Shown here: piece by piece, positions 40,124 to 48,435 of the stretch
Position numbering within the stretch: position 1 is the stretch's first letter
Layout of the letters: each line of letters opens with the position of its first letter
From: Candidatus Rokuibacteriota bacterium
GTDB taxonomy: Bacteria > Methylomirabilota > Methylomirabilia > Rokubacteriales > CSP1-6
DNA: 54,725 nt
Direction: 5' to 3'
NCBI GenBank assembly: GCA_003221515.1
Contig: QHSI01000115.1
Span: 1-54,725, forward strand
Made by a program: the position numbers and the translations under genes
Notes under the pieces: model-generated
Seen by the model: the letters and a program-made list of their open reading frames with translations, nothing else
Told to the model about the DNA's origin: nothing
The model's database searches: none

Positions 40124-41626
40124 GTGAAGACACTTCGGAACGCCTTGATCATCATCGTGCTCGGCCTGATCGTGCCGGCGCCCGCCCACGCGAAGGACCA
40201 GTGGGTGGTCGCGTTCGGCGACGAGCCCTTCTCGCTCAACCCGGCGAACAAGGGCGCGCAGGCCGTAGTGTCGGACTACGTGATGATCCATCTCTACGAC
40301 GCCCTCATCGACTTCACCGGGCCCGACCTGGCGCTCAAGCCGATGCTGGCCGTCCGCTGGGAGAACCCGAATCCGACGACGTGGCGCTTCACTCTGCGGC
40401 GCGGCGTGAAGTTCCACAACGGCGATCCGCTGACGGCGGAGGACGTGAAGTTCACGGTCGACACCCAGCTCGCCAACAAGGGGAGCTCGATCAACGCATA
40501 CCTGGGACCGACGGAGGGCGCGCGCGTCATCGATCCCCAGACGGTCGAGATCACGACGAAAACCCCGTTTCCTCCACTGATCTTCAACCTCACCCGCCTG
40601 CACATCCTGCCACGCGCCTATGCGAGGGTCGGCATGGACGCGTTCGCGGCGAAGCCGTTCGGCTCCGGACCCTACCGCTTCGTGGAATGGCAGCGCGGCC
40701 AGCGGATCGTGCTCGAGGCCAACCCCGATTACTGGGGCGGCCAGCCGACGCCCAAGCGGCTCGTCTTCCGCCCGATCGCCGATCCGAGCACGCGCGCCGC
40801 GGAGCTCCGCGCGGGGGGCGTCGACATCATCACCAGCCCGCCGATCGCGCAGGTGAAGGAGCTCAACACCGGCGACACGACGATCCTGACCGTGCCGGGC
40901 GCGCGCGTCATCGCCTACCCGATCAACGCGCTCCAGAAGCCGCTCAACGACGTCCGTGTCCGCCGCGCGCTGAACTATGCGGTCGACCGCGAGACGATCG
41001 TGAAGAGCCTCCTCGGGGGTCTGGGGCGCGCGACGGGTCAGCCGTTCACTCCCGGATGGCTCGGCTACGACCCCGAGATCGGTCCCTATCCGTACGATCC
41101 GGCCCAGGCCCGGCGACTGCTGGCCGACGCGGGCTATCCGAGCGGCTTCGAGGTCACCTGGAACATCTCGGTCGGCGTGTTCGTCGCCGACAAGGAGGTC
41201 GCGGAGGCGGCGGCGGCGATGCTGGGACAGGTGGGCGTGCGAGTCAGGCTGGTGCCGACCGAGCGCGCGAAGATCCAGCAGGATCTGCAGTCGTCCACCT
41301 TCGACGGGATCACGGCCGGCCAGTGGGGCACGGTCGCCGAATCGGACATCATGGTCCGCTGGTTCTTCAAGAACCCCAGGATCTTCACGCCCGAGGTGGA
41401 GGGCAAGCTCCACCAGCTCGTGGCGACGGCGGCGGGAGAGCTGGATCGGGACAGGCGCGGCAAGGTCTACCGGGAGCTCGCGAGGTTCGCCCACGACGAG
41501 GCGCTCTGGCTCTTCATCCACCATCAGGACGAGCTGATCGCCAAGCGCCGGGACGTCCCCTGGCAGGTCGTGAGCAGCCGGGGCGGGAAGGCGCATATCT
41601 ACTACTTCGTGCTGGCTCCTCGCTGA
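40124..41626 (+). CDS. ABC transporter substrate-binding protein, family 5 (peptide/nickel type)
   Basis: Periplasmic binding protein of 500 residues with a Sec signal peptide (LRNALIIIVLGLIVPAPAHA, cleavage after AHA). Family 5 features: DEPFSLNPAN, LRRGVKFHNGDPLTAEDVKF, FGSGPYRFVEWQRGQRIVL, NPDYWGG, INALQKPLNDVRVRRALNYA and the lobe near LADAGYPSGFE. Start GTG at 40124 with GGGAG upstream; the longer frame from 40010 would bury the signal peptide. The preceding 187-bp gap holds no gene I can support. It leads a binding-protein/two-permease operon; ligand unknown. Confidence 0.92.
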   Translation: MKTLRNALIIIVLGLIVPAPAHAKDQWVVAFGDEPFSLNPANKGAQAVVSDYVMIHLYDALIDFTGPDLALKPMLAVRWENPNPTTWRFTLRRGVKFHNGDPLTAEDVKFTVDTQLANKGSSINAYLGPTEGARVIDPQTVEITTKTPFPPLIFNLTRLHILPRAYARVGMDAFAAKPFGSGPYRFVEWQRGQRIVLEANPDYWGGQPTPKRLVFRPIADPSTRAAELRAGGVDIITSPPIAQVKELNTGDTTILTVPGARVIAYPINALQKPLNDVRVRRALNYAVDRETIVKSLLGGLGRATGQPFTPGWLGYDPEIGPYPYDPAQARRLLADAGYPSGFEVTWNISVGVFVADKEVAEAAAAMLGQVGVRVRLVPTERAKIQQDLQSSTFDGITAGQWGTVAESDIMVRWFFKNPRIFTPEVEGKLHQLVATAAGELDRDRRGKVYRELARFAHDEALWLFIHHQDELIAKRRDVPWQVVSSRGGKAHIYYFVLAPR

Positions 41627-41651
41627 GGCCGGCGCGCCGAGTTGCTGACCC

Positions 41652-42575
41652 GTGCGCAGGTACGTCGTCGGCCGAGTCCTCCAGGCGCTGGTTGCCCTGC
41701 TCGGGGTGACGTGCGTGGCGTTCCTGCTTGTGTCGCTCTCGGGCGACCCCGCGTTCATTCTGCTCACCCCGGAGGCCGGCGAGGAGCAGCGCGCCGCGTT
41801 CCGGAAACTCTACGGGCTCGATCAGCCACTGCCCGTCCAGTACGCGCGGTACGTGAGCCACGTCGCGCGCGGCGACTTCGGTAGCTCCTTCGCGTTCAAC
41901 CGTCCCGCGATCCAGGTGGTGCTCGAGCGCCTGCCCGCGACGCTGCTCCTGACCGCGACCGCCGTCGCCCTCGGCGTCGTCGTCGGGATGCCCGCTGGCA
42001 TCGCCGCCGCCGTCAAGGCGAGCGGACCGCTCGACCGCCTGGTCATGGCCCTGGTGCTGCTGGGGCAGTCGGTCCCCACGTTCTGGCTCGGCCTCTTGAT
42101 GATCCGGATCTTCGCCGTGAACCTCCGCTGGGTGCCCGTGTCGGGCCACGGGACCGTCCTCCATCTCGTGATGCCCGCCGTCGCGCTCGGGCTCTACCTG
42201 GCCGCCCTGCTCGCCCGCCTGACGCGCTCGGAGATGCTCGAGGCCCTCGCCCAGGACTACGTGCGAACGGCCCGCGCGAAGGGACTGTCAGAGCGCGTGG
42301 TGACCGTGGCGCACGCGCTGAAGAACGCGCTGTTGCCGATCGTGACGCTCATCGGCTTGCAGCTCGGCGCGTTGCTCGGTGGCGCCGTGGTGACCGAGAC
42401 GGTGTTCGCGTGGCCAGGTATCGGATCGCTGGTGCTCGACGCGATCTTGAGGAAGGACTATCCGGTGGTGCTGGCGGCGGTGGAGTTCGTCGCCGCCGCC
42501 TTCATCGTGATCAACATGGCGCTCGACCTGCTCTACGGCTACCTCGACCCCCGGCTGAGGACGGCGCAGACGTGA
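41652..42575 (+). CDS. ABC transporter permease, DppB type
   Basis: A 307-residue inner-membrane permease with six membrane segments, the DppB N-terminus (RRYVVGRVLQALVALLGVTC), YGLDQPLPVQYARY, GDFGSSF, and the EAA loop that contacts the ATPase (MLEALAQDYVRTARAKGLSE). It is followed by its DppC partner with a GTGA overlap. Start GTG at 41652, 25 bp after the binding-protein stop. No ATPase gene of the DppD/DppF type follows, so energising subunits must come from elsewhere in the genome. Confidence 0.93.
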   Translation: MRRYVVGRVLQALVALLGVTCVAFLLVSLSGDPAFILLTPEAGEEQRAAFRKLYGLDQPLPVQYARYVSHVARGDFGSSFAFNRPAIQVVLERLPATLLLTATAVALGVVVGMPAGIAAAVKASGPLDRLVMALVLLGQSVPTFWLGLLMIRIFAVNLRWVPVSGHGTVLHLVMPAVALGLYLAALLARLTRSEMLEALAQDYVRTARAKGLSERVVTVAHALKNALLPIVTLIGLQLGALLGGAVVTETVFAWPGIGSLVLDAILRKDYPVVLAAVEFVAAAFIVINMALDLLYGYLDPRLRTAQT

Positions 42576-43543
42576 GAGTCCCCCAGGAATGGAGTGCCGC
42601 GTCGAGCGGCGAGCGGACCGAGCGCGATCCCGAGCCGCGCCCCAGGTCCCCCGGTGCGCGTGCGAGCGTCCGGGGGCATGGGGGACCCTTCGAGGCCCCC
42701 CATGAAATCGGTCTGCGGGTGTGGCGCGCGGTGGGTCCAGGCGGCGTGGTCGTCGCCGCGGTCGTGCTCCTGGCGCTGCTGGCGCCCGTGCTGGCGCCGC
42801 ACAGCCTCGGCGCGTTCGACCTCACCCACCGTCTTTCCCCGCCGATCTGGGACGCGCGTGGCGACTGGACGCATCCGCTCGGAACGGACACACTCGGCCG
42901 CGACGTGCTGAGTCGCATCCTCCACGGCGCCCGGACCTCGCTCGGCGTCGCGGGTGCGGCTGTCCTCCTGGCCGCGGCGCTCGGCATCCTGCTCGGGCTT
43001 CTCTCCGGATACGCCGGCTCGTGGGCGGATGGCGTCATCATGCGGCTGGCCGAGATCCAGCTCTCGTTCCCTTACCTGCTCCTCGCGATCGCGGTGATGG
43101 CGCTCTTCAAGCCCTCGCTCGTGAACCTGATCGTCGTGCTCGTGCTCAGGAGCTGGGTCGTGTACGCGCGGCTGATCCGCGTGGTGACGCTGAGCGCCCG
43201 GGAGCGGGACTTCGTGGTCGCTGCGCGCGCCCTCGGCGGCCGGGCCGCGCGGATCCTCTTCCGCCACATCGCGCCGAACGTCGTCGGTCCCTCTATAGTG
43301 GTGTCGAGCTTCCAGATCGCCGAGCTGATCATCGTCGAGTCGTCGCTGTCGTTCCTGGGCCTCGGCGTGCAGCCGCCCACGCCGAGCTGGGGCGGGATGG
43401 TCAGCGAGGGCCGCGACTACGTCGGCAGCGCCTGGTGGATCTCGGCGCTCCCCGGCCTCGCCATCGTGGTCACCGTGCTGGGCGCCAACCTCTTCGGCGA
43501 CGCGCTGCGCCGCTCCCTCGACCCGCGCCTGCGCGTGAGCTAA
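42572..43543 (+). CDS. ABC transporter permease, DppC type
   Basis: A 323-residue permease with the DppC features LAPVLAPHSLGAFDLTHRL, HPLGTDTLGRDVLSRILHGA, six membrane segments and the EAA loop (ARERDFVVAARALGGRAARI). The first 50 residues are a Ser/Arg/Pro/Glu-rich cytoplasmic tail encoded by DNA with a strong inverted repeat at 42677-42704, longer and odder than usual for the family. GTG start at 42572 overlaps the dppB stop. Confidence 0.92.
   Translation: MRVPQEWSAASSGERTERDPEPRPRSPGARASVRGHGGPFEAPHEIGLRVWRAVGPGGVVVAAVVLLALLAPVLAPHSLGAFDLTHRLSPPIWDARGDWTHPLGTDTLGRDVLSRILHGARTSLGVAGAAVLLAAALGILLGLLSGYAGSWADGVIMRLAEIQLSFPYLLLAIAVMALFKPSLVNLIVVLVLRSWVVYARLIRVVTLSARERDFVVAARALGGRAARILFRHIAPNVVGPSIVVSSFQIAELIIVESSLSFLGLGVQPPTPSWGGMVSEGRDYVGSAWWISALPGLAIVVTVLGANLFGDALRRSLDPRLRVS
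42677..42704. repeat. Inverted repeat inside the dppC-like N-terminal coding region
   Basis: CATGGGGG (42677-42684) is the exact complement of CCCCCATG (42697-42704), and the 12-bp loop itself can pair CCT with AGG around TCG. It encodes part of the poorly conserved N-terminal tail. It could be an inserted palindromic element kept in frame. Confidence 0.7.
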
Positions 43544-43567
43544 GATCGGATCCCCCGGAGGACCATC

Positions 43568-44857
43568 ATGCGCCTCGAAGTCGGGACGATTCAGATCCGT
43601 GACGTCGAGATCGGGCGCGCCACCGCGCTCACCGATCACACGCTGGTGATCGATCGCGAGGAGCTTCGGACCCTCGTCCTGGAGGACTCGCACTTCGCAG
43701 ACGTGCAGGTGCACCTCGTGAAGCCGGGCGAGTCCGTGCGCGTCATCCACGTCCTCGACGTCGTGGAGCCGCGCTGGAAGGTCGCCGGCCCCGGCGGCGT
43801 CTTCCCGGGCTTCGTCTCGCCCGCGCTCACGGTCGGCGAGGGACGGACGCACCGGCTCGCCGGGGTGGCCGTCGCCGAGGTCGGCGCGCCGGTGCCGGGC
43901 GAGTCGACCGTCTTCCGCCAGCGGCTCATCGACATGGCGGGTCCAGGCGCGGAACTCTCGCCGTTCGCGCAGACCCTCAACGTGGCCCTCGAGTTCACGC
44001 CTAACATGGCGTGCTTTCCGCCCGGCTCCGAGCAGATCAAGGACTTCCTGACCGGCGGACCGGAGTCCCACGAGTACAACCGCGCGGTGCTGACCGCGGG
44101 CCTCAAGGTGGCGGCGCGTCTCGGACGCACCGCGCGGGAGGCGACGCCGGATGACGTCGAGACCTTCGAGCTGGCCCCGTGCGATCCCGCGCTGCCGCGG
44201 GTCGTCTGTCTGCTCCAGGAGGTCACCGCGACGCCGTTCCTGTACGGCGTGCACGTGTCGCTGCCACTCGGAGCGCTGCTCCACCCCAACGAGTTCTTCG
44301 ACGGCGCGGTCGTGCGCTGGAATCGCGGATACGTCGGCTCGACCTACGGGGAGCAGAACCATCCCGTCCTCGTGGAGCTCTGCCGACGCCACGGTCGCGA
44401 CTTGAACTTCGTCGGGTGCATCGTGTTCGGCGGGACGACGGTGTCGTCTGCGGAGAAGGAAGCGTCGTCGAGCGCGGTGGCCAAGATGGCGCGCGTCCTC
44501 GGCGCGGACGCAGCTCTCGTGATCGGCCTGAACGGCTCGAACCACGCCGTCGATCTCATGCTGAGCATCCAGAAGTGCGAGCGCGCCGGCATCAAGACGA
44601 CACTTGTCTACAACGACGTCGGCGAGGGCCCCGACGATCCGGGCTTCATCTTCGCGGTCCCCGAGGCCGACGCGATCGTGAGCGCTGGGAGCCGCGTGCA
44701 GAAGGTGACGCTGCCGAGGATGGCGAGGCTCATCGGCGGCGAGCACCTTGTCGATCCGTACATGGACGCGCGGGGCGAGCTGACCGTGCCGATGCGCTAT
44801 CTCTGCTGCTCTGTCGATACCACCGCGAACACGCGGCAGACCGTCCGGTTCGAGTAG
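43568..44857 (+). CDS. Glycine/sarcosine/betaine reductase component B, GrdE-like subunit
   Basis: A 429-residue protein similar over its length to proprotein GrdE of clostridial glycine reductase component B: LEVGTIQIRDVEIG, HVLDVVEPRWKVAGPGGVFP, HPNEFFDGAVV, NHPVLVELCRRHGRDLNFVG, KEASSSAVAKMARVLGADAA and KCERAGIKTTLVYNDV. In clostridial GrdE an Asn-Cys bond is cleaved and the Cys becomes a pyruvoyl group that binds the substrate amine. The aligned site here reads W-N-R-G (Asn252-Arg253), so no pyruvoyl group can form there; Cys284 in NFVGCIVF is not at that place. The alignment is from memory. It precedes the GrdB-like selenoprotein gene, separated by two 99-bp repeats. GGAGGACCATC precedes the ATG. 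Confidence 0.85.
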   Translation: MRLEVGTIQIRDVEIGRATALTDHTLVIDREELRTLVLEDSHFADVQVHLVKPGESVRVIHVLDVVEPRWKVAGPGGVFPGFVSPALTVGEGRTHRLAGVAVAEVGAPVPGESTVFRQRLIDMAGPGAELSPFAQTLNVALEFTPNMACFPPGSEQIKDFLTGGPESHEYNRAVLTAGLKVAARLGRTAREATPDDVETFELAPCDPALPRVVCLLQEVTATPFLYGVHVSLPLGALLHPNEFFDGAVVRWNRGYVGSTYGEQNHPVLVELCRRHGRDLNFVGCIVFGGTTVSSAEKEASSSAVAKMARVLGADAALVIGLNGSNHAVDLMLSIQKCERAGIKTTLVYNDVGEGPDDPGFIFAVPEADAIVSAGSRVQKVTLPRMARLIGGEHLVDPYMDARGELTVPMRYLCCSVDTTANTRQTVRFE

Positions 44858-45052
44858 GCCGTGTCGGAGTACGGAAATCGAGGAGTGCCACGGGTTTCCC
44901 GGGGCGCTCCGAGCGTTGGGGGTTTGGGGGCCATGCGGGGTCCCCATGTTCAATAGGCCGTGTCGGAGGACGGAAATCGAGGAGCGCCACGGGTTTCCCG
45001 GGGCGCTCCAAGCGTTGGGGGTTTGGGGGCCATGCGGGGCCCCCATGTTCAA
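44855..45052 (+). repeat. Two tandem copies of a 99-bp structured repeat between grdE-like and grdB-like genes
   Basis: Units 44855-44953 and 44954-45052 differ at four positions. Each begins TAGGCCGTGTCGG, and the first TAG is the stop codon of the grdE-like gene. Each can form hairpin 1 (GGAGYGCC paired with GGCGCTCC around an inner CGGG-TTT-CCCG stem; 44882-44910 and 44981-45009) and hairpin 2 (GGGGGCC paired with GGYCCCC; 44926-44945 and 45025-45044). Two of the four differences are in stems and swap a G-U wobble for a G-C pair, preserving the fold. The second unit ends directly at the ribosome binding site AGGAGG of the grdB-like gene. Confidence 0.95.
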
Positions 45053-45064
45053 TAGGAGGACGCG

Positions 45065-46366
45065 ATGGCCACGCTTCGAGTCGTGCACTACCTGAACCAG
45101 TTCTTCGCCGGCATCGGCGCCGAGGACAGGGCCGATACGCCGCCGGATCATCGGGAAGGACCGGTCGGTCCGGGACGTCTGCTCCAGCAGGCCCTCGGGG
45201 ATCGCGCAGAGATCGTCGCCACCGTGTACTGCGGCGACAACTACGCCGGCGAGAAGCCGGGCGCGGTCGACGAGATCCTCGATCTCGTCGCCGAGCATCG
45301 ACCGGAGATCGTGATCGCGGGGCCGGCGTTCTCCGCGGGGCGCTACGGCCTGGCCTGCGGCGAGGTGACGCGCCGCGCCCGCGAGCGTCTCGGCGTGATC
45401 GCGGTTACGGGCATGCACATCGATAACGCGGCGACCGAGGTCTATCGGACGAGGCTCCATATCGCGAGCACGCCGCGGACGGCGGCCGGCATGGCCGACG
45501 GGCTCGCGATCATGGCCCGGCTGGCGCTGAAGCTCGCGTCCGGGACTGCGCTTGGCACGCCGGCCGACGAAGGATACGTCCCGACCGGCCGCCGGATCTT
45601 CGAGATGGCCGAACGCCCGGCGCCGCTGCGCGCCGTCGAGATGCTGCTCCGCAAGGTCCGCGGTGAGCCGTACACGACCGAGTGGCCCGTCCCTCGCTAC
45701 CACCGCGTCCCCGCCGCGCCGCCGCTCCAGGACACGGCGCAAGCGACCATCGCGCTGGTGACGACCGGCGGTCTGGTGCCGCACGGGAACCCCGATCGCC
45801 TGGAGTCGGGCTTCGCGACGAAGTGGCTCCGGTATTCCATCGCCGGCGTGGACGCGCTTCCTCCGGAGCGGTGGCAGTCGGTCCACGGCGGCTTCAACAC
45901 CTCGCGCATCAACGAGGATCCGCACCGGGTGCTCCCGCTCGACGTGGCGCGCGAGCTGGAGCGCGAGGGCGTCATCGGACGCCTCCACCCCGAGTTCTAC
46001 TCCACGACCGGCAACACCTCCGTCATCCCCACGATGCGTCGCTTTGCCCAGGAGATGGGCCGCGAGCTCCGGGCGGCCGGGGTGGACGGCGTGATCCTCA
46101 CGTCCACCTGAGGGTCGTGCAACCGCGGCGGCGCCGCGCTCGCGAAGGAAATCGACACGCTCGGCATCCCCATCGTCCAGATCAGCGCCCTCGACGCGCT
46201 CGCGAAGTCGGTCGGCTCGAACCGCATCGTGCGGGGCAAGGCCATCACCAGCATCGTGGGCGATCCGGACCTGAGCCCGGCGGAGGAGCGGCGGTTCAGG
46301 AAGCGCCTCGTGGTGAAGGCGCTCGAGGCGCTGCGGACGCCAGTCGAGGATCAGCTCGTCGTGTGA
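45065..46366 (+). CDS. Selenoprotein: glycine/betaine/sarcosine/D-proline reductase component B, GrdB-like
   Basis: A 433-residue protein with selenocysteine encoded by the in-frame TGA at 46109-46111 (residue 349). The N-terminal part has RVVHYLNQFFAGIGAEDRAD, VYCGDNYAGE and PAFSAGRYGLACGEV, as in GrdB. The active site reads VILTST-U-GSCNRGGA, against the usual TST-U-GTCTRCGA: the first Cys is kept and the second is lost. After the TGA the frame continues 84 codons with family-like sequence (EIDTLGIPIVQISALDALAK, SVGSNRIVRGKAI, GDPDLSPAEERRFRKRLVVK) to a TGA at 46364, giving the normal GrdB length. Stopping at the first TGA would remove the active site. AGGAGG is 5 bp before the ATG. It probably forms component B with the GrdE-like protein; substrate unknown. 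Confidence 0.9.
46115..46145 (+). promoter_or_regulatory. Putative bacterial SECIS hairpin for Sec insertion
   Basis: Directly after the UGA the mRNA can fold into a lower stem UCGUG/CGCGA (46115-46119 with 46141-46145), an internal loop (CAAC opposite CU), an upper stem CGCGGC/GCCGCG (46124-46129 with 46133-46138) and a GGC apical loop at 22-24 nt counted from the U of UGA. Bacterial SECIS elements known from fdhF also have a bulged hairpin with loop guanines about 20-24 nt from the UGA. The 3-nt loop is tight and might open by one pair. Confidence 0.65.
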
Positions 46367-46519
46367 GGAGGGCGGGAAACCGAGCCGTCGACCTCATCCT
46401 CAACGCGGTCCGCGACGCAGCGAACCTGCTCACGGAGAAGCGATGAAGGACGCGCGCAACGTTCTGCGTCCTGACATCTCAGCACCGTCAGAGGTATGAT
46501 GCCGCCGCGGAGGACAACC

Positions 46520-47569
46520 ATGCGACGTCGCGCGTTCCTCAATGGATTCGCTGCCACCGTAACAGCGGCGGCCGCCGGACCGCTGATCGTCACCGACCGC
46601 ACGATCGCCCAGACCCGCACGATGTTCGTCAACACCTGGGGCGGGAGCTGGACGGCGGCGGAGGAAGCCGCATTCTTCAAGCCGTTCACCGAGGCCACGG
46701 GCATCCGGGTGCGCACGGTGGCGCCGGTGTCCTACGCGAAGCTGAAGGCCCAGGTGCAGAGCGGCAGCTACGAGTGGGACGTGACGGCCATCACGCAGGC
46801 CGACCTCCTCCGGGCCGATCGCGAGGGGCTGGTGGAGCCGATCGACTGGTCGATCGTGAAGAAGGACAAGCTCTTCCCGAACGCCGTGTACGCCAACGGC
46901 CTCGCCTACTGCGCCCTCGGGACCAACCTGGCCTACCGCAAGGACAAGTTCCCGCAAGGCGGGCCGAAGACCTGGGCTGATTTCTGGGACGTGAAGAAGT
47001 TCCCGGGCAACCGGTCGATGCTCAACAACGCCGTGCGCACGGCGCAGTTCGCACTGGTCGCCGACGGCGTGTCGCCGGACAAGGTCTTTCCGATCGACGT
47101 TGACCGCGCGTTCAAGAAGCTCGACCAGATCAAGCCGCACATCAAGGTCTGGTGGACGCAGGGCAACCAGTCGCAGCAGCTGCTCCGCGACGGCGAGGTC
47201 GACATGATGGTGATGTGGAACGCGCGCGCGAGCGAGCTCCAGCAGCAGGGGCTTCCCGTCGAGCTGGTGTGGCACGGCGCGACCATCACCACGACCATGT
47301 GGGGCATCGCCAAGGGCGCCCCGAACCGGAAGCTGGCCTGGGAGTTCCTGCAGTTCGCCGTGCAGCCGAAGCCCCAGGCCGACTTCGCGAACCGTCTCTA
47401 CTACGGCCCGACGAATCCCGAGGCGTTCAAGTTCGTGTCGCCCGAGATCGCGCGACAGCTGCCGACCTACGTCGAGAACGCGAAGGTCGCCATCAAGCCG
47501 GACACGGTGTGGGAGGCTGAGCACACCGCCAGGATCCAGGAGCGCTTCACGCAGTGGCTGGCGGCCTGA
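46520..47569 (+). CDS. ABC transporter substrate-binding protein, PotD-like
   Basis: Periplasmic binding protein of 349 residues with a twin-arginine-type signal (MRRRAFLNGFAATVTAAAAG). The mature part has FVNTWGGSWTAAEEAAFFKP, YEWDVTAITQADLLRA, GTNLAYRKDKFP, KTWADFWDVKKFPGNRSM and QGNQSQQLLRDGEVDMMVMW, typical of the spermidine/putrescine group; the true ligand may differ. GGAGG precedes the ATG at 46520, 153 bp after the selenoprotein gene. It leads an operon with two permeases, an acyl-CoA synthetase and an ATPase. Confidence 0.92.
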   Translation: MRRRAFLNGFAATVTAAAAGPLIVTDRTIAQTRTMFVNTWGGSWTAAEEAAFFKPFTEATGIRVRTVAPVSYAKLKAQVQSGSYEWDVTAITQADLLRADREGLVEPIDWSIVKKDKLFPNAVYANGLAYCALGTNLAYRKDKFPQGGPKTWADFWDVKKFPGNRSMLNNAVRTAQFALVADGVSPDKVFPIDVDRAFKKLDQIKPHIKVWWTQGNQSQQLLRDGEVDMMVMWNARASELQQQGLPVELVWHGATITTTMWGIAKGAPNRKLAWEFLQFAVQPKPQADFANRLYYGPTNPEAFKFVSPEIARQLPTYVENAKVAIKPDTVWEAEHTARIQERFTQWLAA

Positions 47570-48435
47570 GTCCGGCCGCGGCGCTCCCCACCGAGGTCCG
47601 CACCCGGGCCGCGCGCCGCCGGAGCCCGGCCGTCTGGCTGCTGCTCGGCCCACCGAGCCTCGTCCTGACGCTTCTCTTCATGCTGCCCATCGGGCTGGTC
47701 CTCGTCACGAGCATCACCGACCCGCGCATGTCCCTCGCGCACTACCAGCGCATCTTCACGGTCCCGCTCTACACGCACGTGATGCTCAACACGTTCGTGA
47801 CCTCGCTCGTCGTCACCGCGCTCTGCCTCGTGCTCGGCTATCCGGTCGCCTACGTGATGGCGCGACGGAGCGACTGGGTGTCGACGCTGCTGCTGACGAT
47901 CGTGGCCATGAGCTTCTGGACGGGCTTCCTGGTGCGCACGTACGCCTGGCTGGTGATCCTGGGCAGCAAGGGCCCCGTGACGGGCGCCTATCAGGCGCTC
48001 GGGCTCGGGCCGGCGCCGCAGCTGCTCTTCACCAGCTTCGCGTCCACGCTCGGCATGACGCACATTCTGCTGCCCTACATGATCCTCGCGCTCTTCGCGG
48101 TCATGAAGAAGATCGAGCCCGACCAGCTCAAAGCGGCGGCCAGTCTTGGTGCGCGTCCGCGGGCGGCCTTCGCCGCGGTGTTCCTGCCCCTGAGCCTGCC
48201 GGGGGTCGTGAACGGCAGCCTGCTCGTCTTCGTCAGCTGCCTGGGTTTCTTCGTGACACCCATCCTGCTCGGCACGCCGCGCGACATGATGATCTCGCAG
48301 CTCATCAACCAGCAGATCGAGGAGCTCCTCGCGTGGGGGTTCGCCTCCGCGGTCGCGGTGATCCTCCTCATCGCGACCGGCCTCATCCTCGTCGTCTACA
48401 ACCGCTTCGCGGGACTGGACCGGCTATGGGGCTGA
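47554..48435 (+). CDS. ABC transporter permease, PotB-like
   Basis: A 293-residue permease with six membrane segments (PSLVLTLLFMLPIGLVLVTS, VTSLVVTALCLVLGYPVAYV and others), the SFWTGFLVRTYAWLVILGSK stretch and the EAA loop (LKAAASLGARPRAAFAAVFL). GTG start at 47554 lies inside the end of the binding-protein gene (16-bp overlap); the stop overlaps the next permease by 10 bp. Confidence 0.92.
   Translation: MAGGLSPAAALPTEVRTRAARRRSPAVWLLLGPPSLVLTLLFMLPIGLVLVTSITDPRMSLAHYQRIFTVPLYTHVMLNTFVTSLVVTALCLVLGYPVAYVMARRSDWVSTLLLTIVAMSFWTGFLVRTYAWLVILGSKGPVTGAYQALGLGPAPQLLFTSFASTLGMTHILLPYMILALFAVMKKIEPDQLKAAASLGARPRAAFAAVFLPLSLPGVVNGSLLVFVSCLGFFVTPILLGTPRDMMISQLINQQIEELLAWGFASAVAVILLIATGLILVVYNRFAGLDRLWG

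Noticed and set aside
45065-46111. The grdB-like gene as a complete protein of 348 residues or as a nonsense pseudogene
   Set aside because: The stop falls exactly at the Sec position of the family, the downstream frame stays open and family-like for 84 codons, and a hairpin follows the UGA.
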